Source: Chiua virens | Lineage: Eukaryota > Basidiomycota > Agaricomycetes > Boletales > Boletaceae | NCBI GenBank assembly: GCA_019787685.1 | Contig: JAHNUO010000016.1 | Location: 1 to 64,000, forward strand | Length of the DNA: 64,000 nt | Reading direction: 5' to 3' | In this document: in pieces, positions 24,897 through 37,479 of the stretch | How positions within the stretch are numbered: the stretch's first letter is position 1 | How the letters are laid out: the number at the start of each line of letters is the position of its first letter | The notes under the pieces: generated by a model | The model's database searches: none | Seen by the model: only the letters and a program-made list of their open reading frames with translations | What the model was told of the DNA's origin: nothing | Made by a program: the position numbers and the translations under genes

Positions 24897-25574
24897 AAGA
24901 GCATGCCTTTTCTTCTACTTCCATTCGCTTGGCTGCGTTTTTATAACTACAAGCAAGAGAGGTGCGAGGGAAAACAGATACAGGATGCTTCAAAAGAGAT
25001 CATGGGCTGTATATTCTCGACAATGACTTGTCCTCGCAAGGCTGCTTGGATATGTGCACAGTAGAACCGTATAGTATAATTATGAGAGCGCTCGAGCACA
25101 CAGATGCTTGCTAAAACTGACTTAGTATGCTAAAGTGATTCTATTTACAAGATTCTCAATGGGTAAGTAGGTGAAACTTTGAGGATTATCATCACCTGTG
25201 TTTCGGGTTGTGATTTATCACGACTAGGATAGAACAAGGACCTATGTACAGTAGGTCAGTGAACAGAAGAAAGGATCTATCATGATGGCTTACTTTTAGC
25301 CCTAGCGGTACGAGACTAAGGCAGCGTAACTTCGTGTAAAAACTGACCAATGACCACATAGGTACTTATGGTAAACCAATCATGACATCCAGTGTGCAAG
25401 GCACATTTCCTTCCACATCCAATTGGATGAATGGACACTTTGCTGGTCTGCTTATATAAAGCATTGATTCAATGTTGAGTCGACTCTGCGATTCCAGTGA
25501 ACGAGCGTATTTCGACCATGTAACTGGAAGCATCTGCCTGTTGGGACTCATCTCGACAACAGTCACAACAGTGC
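24897..25574. other. intergenic, SEC61 3' flank
   Basis: 678 bp, no gene recognised; ends at the left inverted repeat described next. Confidence 0.4.
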
Positions 25575-26616
25575 CCTAAATGTTAGCCCCGATGCCATGA
25601 ATCACGAATATCAAGTTTGGGCGAACATTTAGTATGCGTCCTCAACTTGAAACTTGAACCAGTTACAAACGTGAATACCGAGTAATAAACTTCAAGTTTG
25701 GAATTATTAGGTCTACACGTTTGTGAGACTAGACAAAACTTCAAGTTGGTTTTGAAAGTTTGGACTACGCCTGAACAGTAAACTAAACACTGTGGGAAGG
25801 GTTTACACTGGATGCCATGGAGGAAACCACTGAATATCATCTAGGTTTACAGTAGCTATCAGTGTCTACACAATGAATAGTAGTGCTGAGTGAACACACT
25901 GATTTGGCCAAAAAGGCCACGATCGATCATGGTCGACATGCATGGTCTTTTAGCGTGATCTTGCGTGATCGACAAGTGAGGTGCTCAGTGAACTGTTCGT
26001 GCTGCTGGCAGCCAGTTATCAATGGAGTTTGCAATCAGGTATCAGTGTCACCATCATTTGTTATGAGAGGGTTTCGCAGTGGTTCTCATCAATTGCATCC
26101 ATTTTTAAATATCACAAAAAGATCGCTCAGCAATGATTTATTCGTAGTAGTGATACATGCACAAAAACGCTGTGAAACGAAAGGTGATACATAAAAAAGA
26201 AAGGAGAATGGTTGCATATAATGTGGTTAGGAGGAAGAGGTGTGCTCCATGGCACCGGGATGTGTGTGACACTTACTTCTCCTGGGGCTTGCTCCTGCGT
26301 CACTGGCGTCGTTGAGATCATGTGAGCTTGAGGAGTGGCTATCACAGCCATCATGGGTGTCGCAGGAAACACGCATTCCTCCTGGGATTTGAAGTTGATT
26401 GACGCGATCGTCCTTAGGAGCTGTTCCAATTCTTGGTTGTCTTCCTGGTAGGGATGGCGAGTTTCTCCCATGGCGGCACTGTTGAGCATCATCTCGTAAG
26501 CTGCTTGAGTGTCGCAACCGCCCCATCCCCGTCGTACTCACCTTCATCCGGGCCATCCTTGTCTTTGCCAGCTTCATTGACAATCCTCTGGCGGCGGCGT
26601 TGGTGGCATCGTCGTC

Positions 26617-26930
26617 ATGTCGTTGTGTCCTCAAGGTGGTGGTGACGGTGCGGGTGTGGCCTCGTCGTCATCGCCATTGTCGTGCGGTTGCACATGTCGT
26701 CGCCGTCGCGTCCTCAAGATGGTGGCAGCGGTGTGGGTGTGGCTCGTTGTCATTGCCGTTGTCGTGGTGGTGTCGTTGATGGCACTGGGCCATCAACAAT
26801 ATTGCTGCGTCATCGTCATCATCGGGCCCTCTGGGTGGCAATGGTGGTGTGGGTGTAGCCATGTTCACGGTGTTGTTGTCGCCGTCGTAGTCGCCATCAT
26901 GTCATTGATGGCGCTGGGCCAGTGGTGGTG
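26617..26930. repeat. degenerate tandem repeat, unit about 100 bp
   Basis: Three related units begin near 26631, 26712 and 26829. Each reads roughly CCTC(A/T)(A/G)G(G/A)TGGTGG, then GGTGTGGGTGT, then a GTCGTC/GTTGTC-rich tail. The open frames across this stretch have strongly biased Val/Gly/Cys composition and I treat them as non-coding. A shorter ~15 bp repeat (GACACGGCGAGGG) follows at about 27048-27115. Confidence 0.6.
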
Positions 26931-27902
26931 GTGGTGGGTGGCGATCGTGATTGTGCGTGCATATGGTGGGTGGACGCACGCAGTCAGTGGTGGTGATGAC
27001 TGTGTGTGCAAGTCCACGGCTTACTTGAAGGCGGGGCGGCACTTGAAGGCGACACGGCGAGGGCGACACGGCGAGGGTGAGATGGCACGACACAGTGAGG
27101 GTGACACGGCGCGAGTGACATAGCGAGAGCAAGTGGTGGGGCAAGTGGTGACGCGACTTGCCCGAATGTAACCAAACAAGCCACAACACCACACTAAATT
27201 ACATCTCATTGACCATTAATATTGTTTCGTATGGAAAGCCTAAGGCAATAGTCTATCCGTGTTTGCCTCGTAGTAGGTAGCAATCAAAATCTAGTAAATT
27301 ACACCAAAAGACTAAGCTCAAAAGCTTTCAACTTGAGTCCGGTGAATGCAACATCATCTGGTAGTACGCTCGAGCGGTGTCCATATATAGTAAGTCACGG
27401 CTCGTCTCGTAGTGGCTGCTGATGTGCGTGATCTCGTCCGTTCGATCTCTGGTGCATCCTGTGGCTGTCAGGTATGTACTGACCATTCACCTATCTCCTG
27501 TAGGTTATTTACGACGTGTTTGACGTATCCGATACGGCCTTGAAGCCACTGTATGACGTGGTGAGCGATCTTGCTCGTCCGGTGTCGACTAACTTTTCTA
27601 GTTCGCGTTTTGAGTCGACCTCGACGACGCGGTGGGTTTGGATGGTGGATAGGTCGTCTGGGATGGTTGGGAAGTGGTCTGGGTGGTCTAGGTGTGTGCG
27701 CCATGGTCTTGTCTTTATTCCATTTAGACTGACCGTTCTCCTCAGCTAGCTGTCGCGTTTCGACTCGTATCGAGTCGCAGCGTGCGCTGCTCGTTGCGCC
27801 ATCCTTCCAGCCTCGTCTCCATTTGTCTCCGTCACTGTCGCCATCATTTCGGTCCGTTTCGGCACCTTCGACGGTTCTCGACTTAACCTCATCATCTCTA
27901 GG

Positions 27903-28114
27903 GTCTCCTGGCCCTCTATCTCGACGTTGCGCCTTCGTTTCGACGAAGCGCTCATTCTCCTTGCGTCTTGGACGTATACCATCATGTTAGACTCGTTCGG
28001 TAACCTCGTGGCGGTCCAAATCGGCCTCGACGGCTCTCAGTTCGTCCTCCTCGACCAAGTGGCCTCCTGGCCCTCTACCTCGACAATGCACCTTCGTCTC
28101 GACGAAGCGCTCGG
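27903..28114. repeat. direct repeat of about 50 bp
   Basis: CTCCTGGCCCTCTATCTCGAC with a following TTCGTTTCGACGAAGCGCTC at 27903-27955 recurs at 28061-28114 with few changes; a third, weaker copy starts near 28221. The core TCGTCTCGACGA is partly palindromic. Confidence 0.6.
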
Positions 28115-28965
28115 TTCAGTCGATCTGGGAACCTTCTGGTATGCCCTGGGCGTCGTCTCCATCGATCTGGGTGTCCCAATCGACTTCAATCGTCCTCAGA
28201 TCGACTTGGACCTCATCCAGGCCTCCTGGACCTTCAACTCGACTTGAGGACCTCGGATTGGACTCGGATTGGTTCGTCGTGCATCCATGGTCTTCCAATA
28301 GGCTCTGGTGACCTTCAGGTGTGTTCTTCTCACCGCTTCGACACTTATCTTTGCAGCTTGACTCGTCCTCGGCTTGGTGACCTCGTATGGCCATCGGCTT
28401 CACTCGTCTCGACTCTGGGGACTTCTGGGACACTGGTGGGACCATCATCGATTATGGACTTGCGCAACATCAAGGCAGTTGTCGGACGAGTTAAGTCGCG
28501 CAATCAATGGGGAATCGCTGATCGTTCTGTAGATTCTTGCATGGCTACATTTACAGCTGACTCAGAAATCGGCCAACTCGCGCAGAGAGGAGATGAGGAA
28601 GCTGGGTATTAACCATAGCAATTATCTCCCATTGTCATCACGTACATTCGCATCTTTTCATTCCTGTCACTCTGTGCTGGTTTTTCATTGTTACGTCTGT
28701 GCGCTGATAGCCCAATGTACCTTTGTGTGTGCTGATGCATCAGTGCACTTCTCAATACCTCGTAGTTATGTCCCTTATTACAATGATTTGTCAATGTCTG
28801 TCAATGTTCAGTGTCACAATGAAAAACTCTTGTTGTGCTAATCAGTGTACGTGACAATGAAATTGCATTGCTCAGTGGATGGAACAATGATGATAAGCGT
28901 ATTTACTTCCCACAGTGTAAACTATATATTCGGGATTCACGCGCACGTCGGGGCTAACATTTAGG

Positions 28966-29664
28966 CCTACCCTAAATATTGCACACACCGTTGTGAATGT
29001 GCCTGACAATGTCGGAAATCTGGCGACGAATGCCTGGCATGTCAGAGGACTAATTTTGGAAGCGACACAGCTGTAACTTCACTTGCCGTAAGTTGGTAAC
29101 TAGGCTCCAAGCTGTTGTGGGAAGGTCAGGTGCGTATTACCGCATCCACGTTTTACGCGAAATGTCGGGGGTTGAACGGACCTAGAAGTCTAAAAGTCTA
29201 TGAACCGTTTGTTTCAATGCAGTACGTCCGACTTCAAAGCTTCCAACGGGGCATGTCAGGCTATGGCCCCTACGGTAGTCTACCCCATACTTACTTACTG
29301 TCTCACGATCAATCCATCACTATAATATTAACAGCACAAGGTATCGCGATTCGCCTGTGTTTCACTGTACTGGATCAAGTTTCAAATCACATGAAGAGTC
29401 CGCCTGTCGCGACACTGCTGGAGTGTTTGGCACTTATTCCCACCTCTCGCTAGGCTTGGGAGAGGCGACGACGTGGCAGATAGCGGCTAGACCGCTATTC
29501 CGTTCGCATCTCATATTCTTGTATTCTGTCAAATACATTGGACTTCAAGGCAACATCATTATTTAACAGGCGTCCCGCAATGTCAAACGTTTGTCTAATC
29601 CCCGCGTCCCTCTTTCTCCCGCACTGAGGGATCTATCTCTACTTCTCTTAGACAAGAGACACAA
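28966..29664. other. 5' flank of MFS copy 1
   Basis: About 700 bp with no gene. The last ~260 bp matches the flank of MFS copy 2 (for example CCGCACTGAGGGATCTATCT before both starts), so the duplication includes the promoter. Confidence 0.6.
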
Positions 29665-32183
29665 ATGGACCAGCTCGAAGAAGTTTTTTCTGTGGACGAA
29701 GACGTGCCGCGCGCTCTCTCTCCTGAGCAAGAGAAGCAACTTTGGCGCAAGGTTGATTTACGCTTGATGCCAATCCTAAGTTTTATGTATCTTCTTGCAT
29801 TTATGGACCGAGGTACGTCAGACTCAGCCCAGTGACCCAATCCTGAATTGACCCAGATGGTCTGACTAAATCCATTGTCGGGCAGGCAACATTGGTACGT
29901 TTTCCCGTAACTTGACTTGCCTGCTCCACCGTCGGTGGACTCACATCAATGAAGGGAATGCCAAACTGGATGGCCTAATGACGCAGCTCCATCTCAATGG
30001 AGATAAATACAACATCGCTCTCGTACGTCGTGCTTCCTTCGCTTTGCAAACGTATTTGTGAACTCGTGTTGCAGACCATGTTTTTTATCGTGCGTACAAT
30101 CAGATCTTCTTCGAGTTCCGTTCAACATGTTTCTTTTAGTCGTATTGTACGTTTGAATGTCCCTCGAAGTGAGTTCACCTCTGCCCAGCTCACTCTCCAA
30201 GCTTATTTAGCCATTTACTAGTCTGGTACTGAAGTTACTTCGTCCATCGAGGTGAGCCAGCTAAGGCTGCACACATGTGTTTTTCTGATGCACGAGCGGT
30301 GTAAGGTACCTTCCTGCAATTATGGTAAGCCGACAGCTTTGATCCATTGGTATCTTCTAACAGATCGCTCCCAGGTGTTGTGGGGCATTGTAATGTACGG
30401 CATTTTCATCGTGCTATGACCTGGGTACGAACGATACTTATTCCATCTCGAAGGACCTGCATGGCTTTTGTAAAAACGTGATGCAAACTCCGTTTTACCT
30501 GGTCTCGGGATTAACATTATTTGCAGATACCCTCAATTGGTCGCTGTACGATTCTGTCTTGGCTTTGCTGAAGCTGGGTTGTTCCCTGGCGTAGTGTATT
30601 AGTACGTGTAATGAACTGAGGTCTTGTCCATGAAACTGACATGAGAGCCGCAGCCTCACTTTATGGTACCCAAGGCACATGCTTCAGTACCGTGTCGGGC
30701 TCTTTTTCGGAGCAGCAACTTTAGCAGGTCAGGAACGCTGATGTGTTTCATGCTGTCCTGTTCAAACGTCAATCAAAGGTGCCTTTTCTGGCTTGCTTGC
30801 CTTCGGGTTGGGATATATGGGCGGCATCGATCATCTAGAGGGCTGGTCATGGATATTTGTGAGCTAGCTCCCGGCGTCGTCGGCATCGTTCTGATAGTGA
30901 CTTGAACAGATTATTGAAGGACTGATTACTATCGTTGGGGGATGTTTTGCGTTTTTTGGTAAGTTTTAAACCCTTCGTTGTCGATATTTGACTTCGATAC
31001 AGGGAACAGTTATCGTGGATTTCCCATCGGACGCCACTTTCTTGACGGATGCAGAAGGTGCCTACCTCATATGGAGAAAAAGTTTGTAGTTCCAGGTCCA
31101 GGAGATGTGCATAGGCTAACGTCTCCCAGAATATGACAGTTCGACAGTCGGGGAGGAAGAACGCTTTGCGCTCCGCCACATCGTCGCTGCGTTGACCGAT
31201 TGGCAACTCTATTTGCACATCCTCGTCTACATGTCGATAGTTGGTCCTCGTGAGTGACTGTTTCTTGGTTGTTATCACGGTGTTTACCTTTGTCGCAAAG
31301 TGTATGGTATAACATTTTTCCTTCCGTATGTCCTGCCGCTGTTGCTCTCGTGACCCCCTCTAACCTCCATCCTTCTGTATAGAACCATCATCAAAAAGTT
31401 CGTGATCTTATTCCACTCTTCCAATGATGATTAACTTGCACTATAGCTTCGGCTACAGCACTGCTACTAGTCAACTCCTCACCGTCCCACCATACGTCGT
31501 CTCTTGTACGTCTCTCAGTAGACTGGGATCTATAATCAGGCTGACAAGTCCATTTAGCAATTGTCCTTGTCATAGTCGCACATTACTCGGATAAACTCAA
31601 GAATCGTTCCATATTATCTTCGGTGCCTACATTTTTCTGCTCATCGGCTACTCTATCAATATATCGAACGCCCCAAATGGTGTTAAGTACTTCGGGACCT
31701 TCCTGATCGTTCTCGGATCCTATAGTTCGTTCCCTGGTGTCGTCGCATGGTATGTTTTTGTTTCCATATTGGAGCTTCGACCTCATGAAGTTTCGACAGG
31801 CTCGGAAATAATCTCGCTGGTCAATATAAACGCGCTGTAGGCTTGTCAATGCAAATTGGTATAGGAAACTTCAGTGGTGCCATCGCGGCCAACATATATC
31901 TATCACGGGATTCGCCACGGTACATTCTTGGACGTAAGTCGCATACCTTGATGGCCTTTCTTATTGACCACTGGGTTTGTGTCGCACAGACGGCCTGGAG
32001 ATTATGTTTGTCGGTATCGGGATAATCACGCTGCCCATTTTGGTCTTTTTATACAAGCGCATCAACGATCAGAGGGACGAAGACTTGCGACAGCGCGTCG
32101 AGCGAGGCGAAAAGCTTGGACTAACGGTTCGCGAATTGAGAGACTTGGGCGATCGTGCGCCTGATTTCCGGTATACTCTGTGA
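29665..32183 (+). pseudogene. allantoate-permease-like MFS transporter, copy 1 (disrupted)
   Basis: Member of the Dal5-type anion:cation symporter family of the MFS, which takes up allantoate, nicotinate and related carboxylates. Many short exons read on: MDQLEEVFSVDEDVP..LSFMYLLAFMDRGNIGNAKLDG, LPAIMVLWGIVMYG, YPQLVAVRFCLGFAEAGLFPGVVYY, LTLWYPRHMLQYRVGLFFGAAT, GYMGGIDHLEGWSWIF, VIVDFPSDATFL, TDWQLYLHILVYMS, FLPTIIKNFGYST, LGNNLAGQYKRAVGLSMQIG and RDEDLRQRVERGEKLGLTVRELRD. Two lesions stand out. A TGA at 30417-30419 interrupts the frame after GIFIVL. A one-base loss near 31605-31615 shifts the frame at KNRS.., where copy 2 reads straight into IFGAYIFLLIGY. Introns are 50-60 bp, including a 9-nt exon at 29886-29894. 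Either lesion would truncate the protein; the final exon is well preserved, so decay is recent. Confidence 0.8.
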
Positions 32184-33659
32184 TGCATGGACATGGATTG
32201 ACGGGTCATTAATTGATTTTTGAAGACGGGTCTGACGTTGTCCCACCTGTCGTCACTTATCGCGTATATTACAATATGAAGTTATGAACATTTCGTATGA
32301 TCTTGTTGCATTATACCAATAGTACTTTCTCAGGCTTTGCTCATAGTTACTTTGAACGGACGTCAAAAAAAAAAAAAGTAGGAAGCTGTTTACCTGGGCT
32401 ACTCCCGGAAAAGCGAGGACTGCATGAGTGAGTCCAGCACGAAAATATGGGAGGAAAAGTGGCGGGCACTCAAAATAGGCAACCCGTATTATAGACAACC
32501 AAATCGATAATTACACCTATGTAGTAGGACACTGCCGCTATCTCGTTACATTTTTGAAATTCTGACTTTGAGTCAGGATGTTCATCTGAAAAGTGAACAT
32601 TTGAACTTCAAGCGCCACACTGCGGCCGCAATCGAGACGTGAAGCTGTGGGGATGTTTCTGCGACACTACTAGTAAGCCGTTGTTCTCCTTCCTAGTCCG
32701 CTATTGTGATCGGTATCGTCATTTCGGAGAACATTTGCTTGCTCGTCTTTGGATTCATGGCAGTATAAATATGCCCAGCACGGTCAGAGTCGGATTCTTC
32801 GGTGCTACTAGTATTAATGGAATTTGGTCACTTCTTGAAGAAGACGAGGCTGCTTGCCAGCAAGTGGAATGCAAAGCATAATCTTGTTGATTCTGGTTGT
32901 CCATAGGCGACACGGTGAGTTATTACGGTAGTATTGTTGTGACGTTGATTCAGACGTTTGAGACGATCATTGTGATCGGTTAGCAACTTAGCACTGAGAT
33001 GCGTGGCGACCGACGAGGGCTGGTGACATGCCCTTGAAGGTGCTTATAAAAATCTTTCTGATCTGCTTCAGTTTCACCTTCAGATCGCCCAAGTTGGATC
33101 TTTTCGAGCAGGAGGAACACTGGCAGGTAGTGTATCAAGTCTTCCTCGTCATTGCGTTACTTAACGCTTGATATCAATCCACTGTTAATGCCAAGGCTAC
33201 CTACAAGTTTAAGCCATCTGCAATAACCTCTGCATACCGGTACTCGACGACATTTGTTTGCAGTTGAATCAACCCTCCCGCGTTGCGGGAATGCCGACAT
33301 GGAACTTACAGTAACGTGTGCTACTTATGTTCACGGTTGATTGTAACGCCGCGGCCTTGGTGCATAGGGAGGGGAGAAAGAACAATGACTAAAAGTGAAA
33401 TGTCCCTAGGAGTACAATTTTACAGGCTATAAAAAGTAGTCATAACAGGATTGTGATCGGAACTATAGCTTTATAGGTATGCCGACAGTTGCTTCCGTCA
33501 GGTAGGTGTCTTGCACAACTAAAATGGTGCCTTCGCCTCAGCAATGCGAATTCACTTTGTGTGCGAACATACGAGCCTTCTGATTCCCGAATATCTAGAG
33601 CCTACGACGGCCCCGCGGTCATCTTGGGTCTACACTGGGTCTGAAGGAAGACCGGGCTC
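32184..33659. other. intergenic, possible gene remnants
   Basis: About 1.5 kb. A frame from an ATG at 32771 starts MPSTVRVGFFGATSINGI, which resembles the Rossmann start of GFO/IDH-type oxidoreductases, but it ends after 37 codons and I could not extend it. No intact gene. Confidence 0.35.
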
Positions 33660-33906
33660 GTGTCATCGTTTTCATTGCCTGGTTGTGCCAGTGGTTCCTG
33701 GAACTACTTCTCGCGACTCCTTGAGCCACTGGCAGGATCAATGACGGATGATTCTTGTACGGATATAGACCACTGGCGCCACATTTGTTGTTTGCCAAGT
33801 GAGTTCAGGTTTCACTCTTTCCACGCGGGCGTGTTGGGCAACGCCACCAACAAAAAAAAAGTCATCCTTCGAGAGCGAGCCACAAGAGCACGGTGGACTA
33901 TGTGAT
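33660..33906 (+). pseudogene. C-terminal fragment of an SGNH/GDSL esterase
   Basis: Nucleotide similarity to the last two exons of the esterase at 16515-18037. The exon end TDDSCTDIDHW corresponds to TDDACQDPDHH there. It is followed by the same donor context (CCAAGTGAGTTC), an intron of similar length, and then GTCATCCTTC with AGAGCGAGCCACAAGA, matching the HPSRATH exon. The middle and 5' parts are not recognisable, so this is a remnant. It lies on the opposite strand from, and about 16 kb away from, the intact gene. Confidence 0.65.
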
Positions 33907-34263
33907 GTCTTGTAAGCGTTGTCTCACGGGCTGATTTTATGGAATCATTGCGTTGAGTCACAGTCTTCCACTTGCTCGCAGTTTCCACCTCCAAGTTGCC
34001 ATCCTTCAATTTGAATCAACGGTCGGTTGGCAATTGATTAGCATTCCCTAAGGGTTACCAAGGAACATCGTGCGACAAAAATTTATTGCGATACCCGCTT
34101 TCGCATGATTGCCTCCGAGTCTGAGCTCAAGATCGCTCAAATCGACTGTCACCGCGAATGTCACCGCTTTTACTGAGACGTATTGGCAGCGACGCTCAAC
34201 CAAGCTCTGCAGCGATTTTGATCAGGAAATGACGCGACAATAAGATAAGGAAGCATCTCGGAC
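33907..34263. other. intergenic, 3' side of the carboxylesterase
   Basis: 357 bp between the esterase fragment and the carboxylesterase stop. No gene recognised. Confidence 0.4.
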
Positions 34264-36486
34264 TCACGCGCAGCGATTGGCCAGCCCACTGTCCGTCGTC
34301 GCTGTGTGCACGTCGAGCGCGCCAGCCGATGTCATGTTGAAGATCATCTCCGTGTTACCATTCGCGTAGCTGTTCCACGACGAAGGGACGAGGCCCAAGT
34401 CTGCCGAGTTGAATATTGCGTTGGGATTCTCCGATTTCACCATCGCCAAGAACGAGTTAGAGAACGAGGTGACGATAGGGTTAGTCCAGCTGTTTGCAGG
34501 GGAACATTTTTCGTCAAGCCTTATGTTGTGAAATATTCGCCGAATATGTCAACTCACTTTGTGAAGTAGTATCCAATATCTGAGCCGTGGGTGGATGGTG
34601 AAACAGCAAATTCTCCCTGACAGTTGCTCATGTGTGAATGTCCGACTCCTAGAGAGCAAAGATCTTCTTTACCTTCCATGCGTTATTACCAAATGCCTTC
34701 AACAGGTAGTAGGTGGGGCAAACGAAGATCGCTGCCAACGCGAAGGAAACAGGTTAGCGCGTGCCTGTGGTCATAGGACTGAGATTCCCACCTTCACCCA
34801 TCACTGCATTTGATTGCTGAACGTTGGTCCCGAGGCCTGCGTATAGAGCCGCCAATGAAGTTGCTTGGGAGGCCTGGATGTTCGGGAATAATTCGCTAAT
34901 GTATTGCTCTGTGCTGATGGTGAGCGATTGATCAACGAATAGACTACCCTCGTCCATGTTTGTGATGGAATAGAGTGCCTCCTTTAAGGAGGGAGGAATG
35001 AGTCTCAGCAGACTGAATGTTGTGATTGGGTACGGCTTACTCCGTTGTGTTTTCCTTGCCCAAGCGTGATGGTAGGACGCTCGACGATGAATGATCCGTC
35101 GACGACCGGAACAAAGGTGGCCGTTCCGTGGAAACCGTTGCTTTCAATTTGGTTGTTGATGCTTGATAGCATGCCGATGTCAGTGTTGCGAAGGCATGAC
35201 AGGGTATCCGAGTTGGATGAGCAACTGTCACACCTGCCATTAGGCACGTAGTTTGGACGTCTTATTGGACGAAATAGCGCACTCACCCTGCTCCGGACAC
35301 CACTTTATTGTACAGAAACTGTATCGCACAGTTTAGCCTGTGCCGTCGGGAAAATGTATCATCTCACTTCGGGTATAGCATCGTTATAGTTGTATTGCGG
35401 AGGCATGTATGTCGAACTTGTCATAGCAGCCCTAAATAATTGCGGTTGCGTGTTACCACCAGAAGCAACTACATGCTGTAGCACCGATCCAGCACCTACG
35501 CAACGGAATCAACGAGGTTGTTATTTCCGAACAAGAACTAAGAAAGACCCACCCGCAGATTGTCCCCAGATCGTGACCTTCGATGGATCACCACCAAACT
35601 TGGTTATCTGCATTGAAGGGTTAGCTGGTCGATTCATGCACGAGTAAGCAATACTGACATGCTGTTGTACCCACTGCAGGGCAAAGTTCTGATCGACTGT
35701 GTTACAAGGTTAGCCTAATGACGACATCCTGCTCGATTGAGGACACTCACGCAAACCTGCGTTGGGCGCGCCGCCTGATTTCACCGCCTGACCTGGCAAG
35801 AAGCCGAACAGACCGAGACGATAATTGATGACCACCGAAATGACACTATTCTGGGATTGGAAAACGAGTTTCGATCCATCGTAGAAATCACCCGAAAGTG
35901 ATACATATCTTTGGAACGTTCCATTAGATGTTAATGCGCAAACAGTCAATGGCCGGAAGACTTACCCTCCACCGTGGATCCAGACAACAACAGGAAGTCC
36001 CGCAGCGGGGTTGACAGTAGTACCAGGAACGTGCACACTATGACAACCGTCGCATCATCACCATCCTCAGGCAACAAAGGAATGGGCGTACTTGAGGAAC
36101 AAACAGTCCTCTGACTGGGTCACATCGCGCTTTGCGCTGAGCGGATTCGTCGATGACCCTCCTAGCCCTCCTTGATGACACTCGTTAGGCTCGGTGTTGG
36201 CCTGTTGCACCCCAGAAACTGTCGGGGGAGATTGAGGAGCGGCCCATCGCAAATTTCCTAGAAACGAGTTAAACCAATCTGGGTGAAAATTTTCCATCGT
36301 GTTACTGGACGCACCGACTGGCGCAGCAGCATAACGAATGCCGAGGAAGTTCGTGATACCGAGCCCAGTGTCCACCGTCCCTTGGTACTGGGAGTACCCG
36401 AGGTCAACGACGGAACCCTGGGCGAAGGCCCCGAGGCATAGAGATAATTGAAGGACAGCTATCAAGCCAAAGTGAAATACGGTCAT
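34264..36486 (-). CDS. secreted type-B carboxylesterase/lipase
   Basis: 515 residues from 13 exons: 36315-36486, 36092-36257, 35966-36037, 35751-35908, 35659-35696, 35553-35607, 35368-35495, 35287-35318, 35041-35233, 34792-34981, 34673-34731, 34558-34616 and 34264-34489. All phases agree. The signal peptide covers about residues 1-22 (ends LGAFAQG). Family motifs in order: GIRYAAAPVG, EDCLFLNVHVPG, VVVWIHGGG (oxyanion hole), DQNFALQWVQQHI, FGGDPSKVTIWGQSAGAGS (nucleophile Ser about 217), a NMDEGSLF acid site (Glu about 349) and FAVSPSTHGSDIG (His about 431). This is a complete alpha/beta-hydrolase triad of the cholinesterase/lipase type, acting outside the cell. Two acceptors are AAG. It resembles fungal lipases of the Candida rugosa/Geotrichum group in layout; the substrate is inferred only. 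Confidence 0.92.
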
Positions 36487-37479
36487 GTTTTCAGAACGAA
36501 CAGGGGTTTGTACTCGCCTGAAAAGTACCCAGAACTTTACATATTTTATATGCAGTGGACTCTACCGCAGTTGACATCGCCTGCAAGCTGTCTCGTGGAC
36601 AAACCGACGTGACTATCCTCGGTCGGTGGTGACGAATGCTTCTGTACCTGTCAGAAATAATTTCCCTGAGGCAGTGAGGCACTGTTTCATGGGTGTGACG
36701 TCTGGCCAAATGAGGAGCCAATGCGAACGCGGACACAGACTCAACTTTGCGCATGATGTTTATGCGTGGCACAGTCTGTTAACCGGGAGATTTGTTCGTT
36801 TCCGGCAGGTGTAACATGTTACATACGAGGGTCAGCAGTTCCTCAGACTCGGAGCCGGCCCGAGAAGTGGAGACTTCAGAAGGTTTGGGGTTCTGGGTTT
36901 TCTCCCCAGCTCGCTGTTGCCAAAACGTTGACGCGCCATTGATTCTGGATGAAAGTTTGGCATCAAATTGATACGACAAAAATAAAATAAAATAAAACAC
37001 ATTATAAACCAAATTGTAGCCGCGCAGATGAACTTGAACTCGTCTCAGACCGTGACTGCAGTAACCACTGGAAATGTCGCTTTTCGTTTCTGAATTCCAC
37101 CCACTTTTCCAGCTCTTCTCCGCACAAAACTCTATCAATTAGATGACAACCAAGATGTAATTCAAGAAATATAAGGCAACCCATGGGGCTAACCGAAACA
37201 GGAACGGTTAGCAAGGATCTGGAAAATGTCACATTGTCAGAGCATGTTGCGGTGGTGATGGTTTCTCTGAAAGACTCGGACTCGCAAGCGCACGGGTAAG
37301 TTCCTTCCACCAGAATGGCAGCACGCCGTGCCTGCTTACTAAGCGCTTTCAGTCTCTGTGGAGTCCGAGTTGGCTCCGAGTCACTGCAACTCCAAAACCC
37401 ACCACGTTGAATGTAACCAGAATCAGATATTCCTCCTTCAGCAACCTCTCACAAGGCCTATCTGACTTATCCCTCAGCA
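36487..37479. other. upstream region of the carboxylesterase
   Basis: About 1 kb. ATATTTTATATG at 36541-36552 could serve as a TATA element about 55 bp upstream of the esterase start on the minus strand. No gene recognised. Confidence 0.4.

Larger units (their letters stand above)
25575..28965. mobile_element. candidate TIR element without transposase gene (~3.4 kb)
   Basis: The left border CCTAAATGTTAGCCCCGA (25575-25592) is repeated as the exact inverse complement TCGGGGCTAACATTTAGG at 28948-28965. The inverted match continues, with a small gap, into ATGAATCACGAATAT on the left and GTGAATCCCGAATAT on the right (read inward). A further inverted match, ACACTGTGGGAAG, lies near 25787 and 28913. 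This is the terminal inverted repeat layout of a cut-and-paste DNA transposon. I found no target site duplication at these borders and no transposase frame inside, so it would be a non-autonomous or decayed copy. The interior is GC-rich and built of degenerate tandem repeats. It could instead be two halves of an inverted duplication. Confidence 0.55.

Noticed and set aside
26127..27209. Frames of 60-168 codons on both strands
   Set aside because: They arise from GTC/GTG-rich tandem repeats; composition is extreme and both strands are open in several frames.
32771..32881. Rossmann-like start of a GFO/IDH oxidoreductase
   Set aside because: Only 18 residues look right and no continuation could be spliced.
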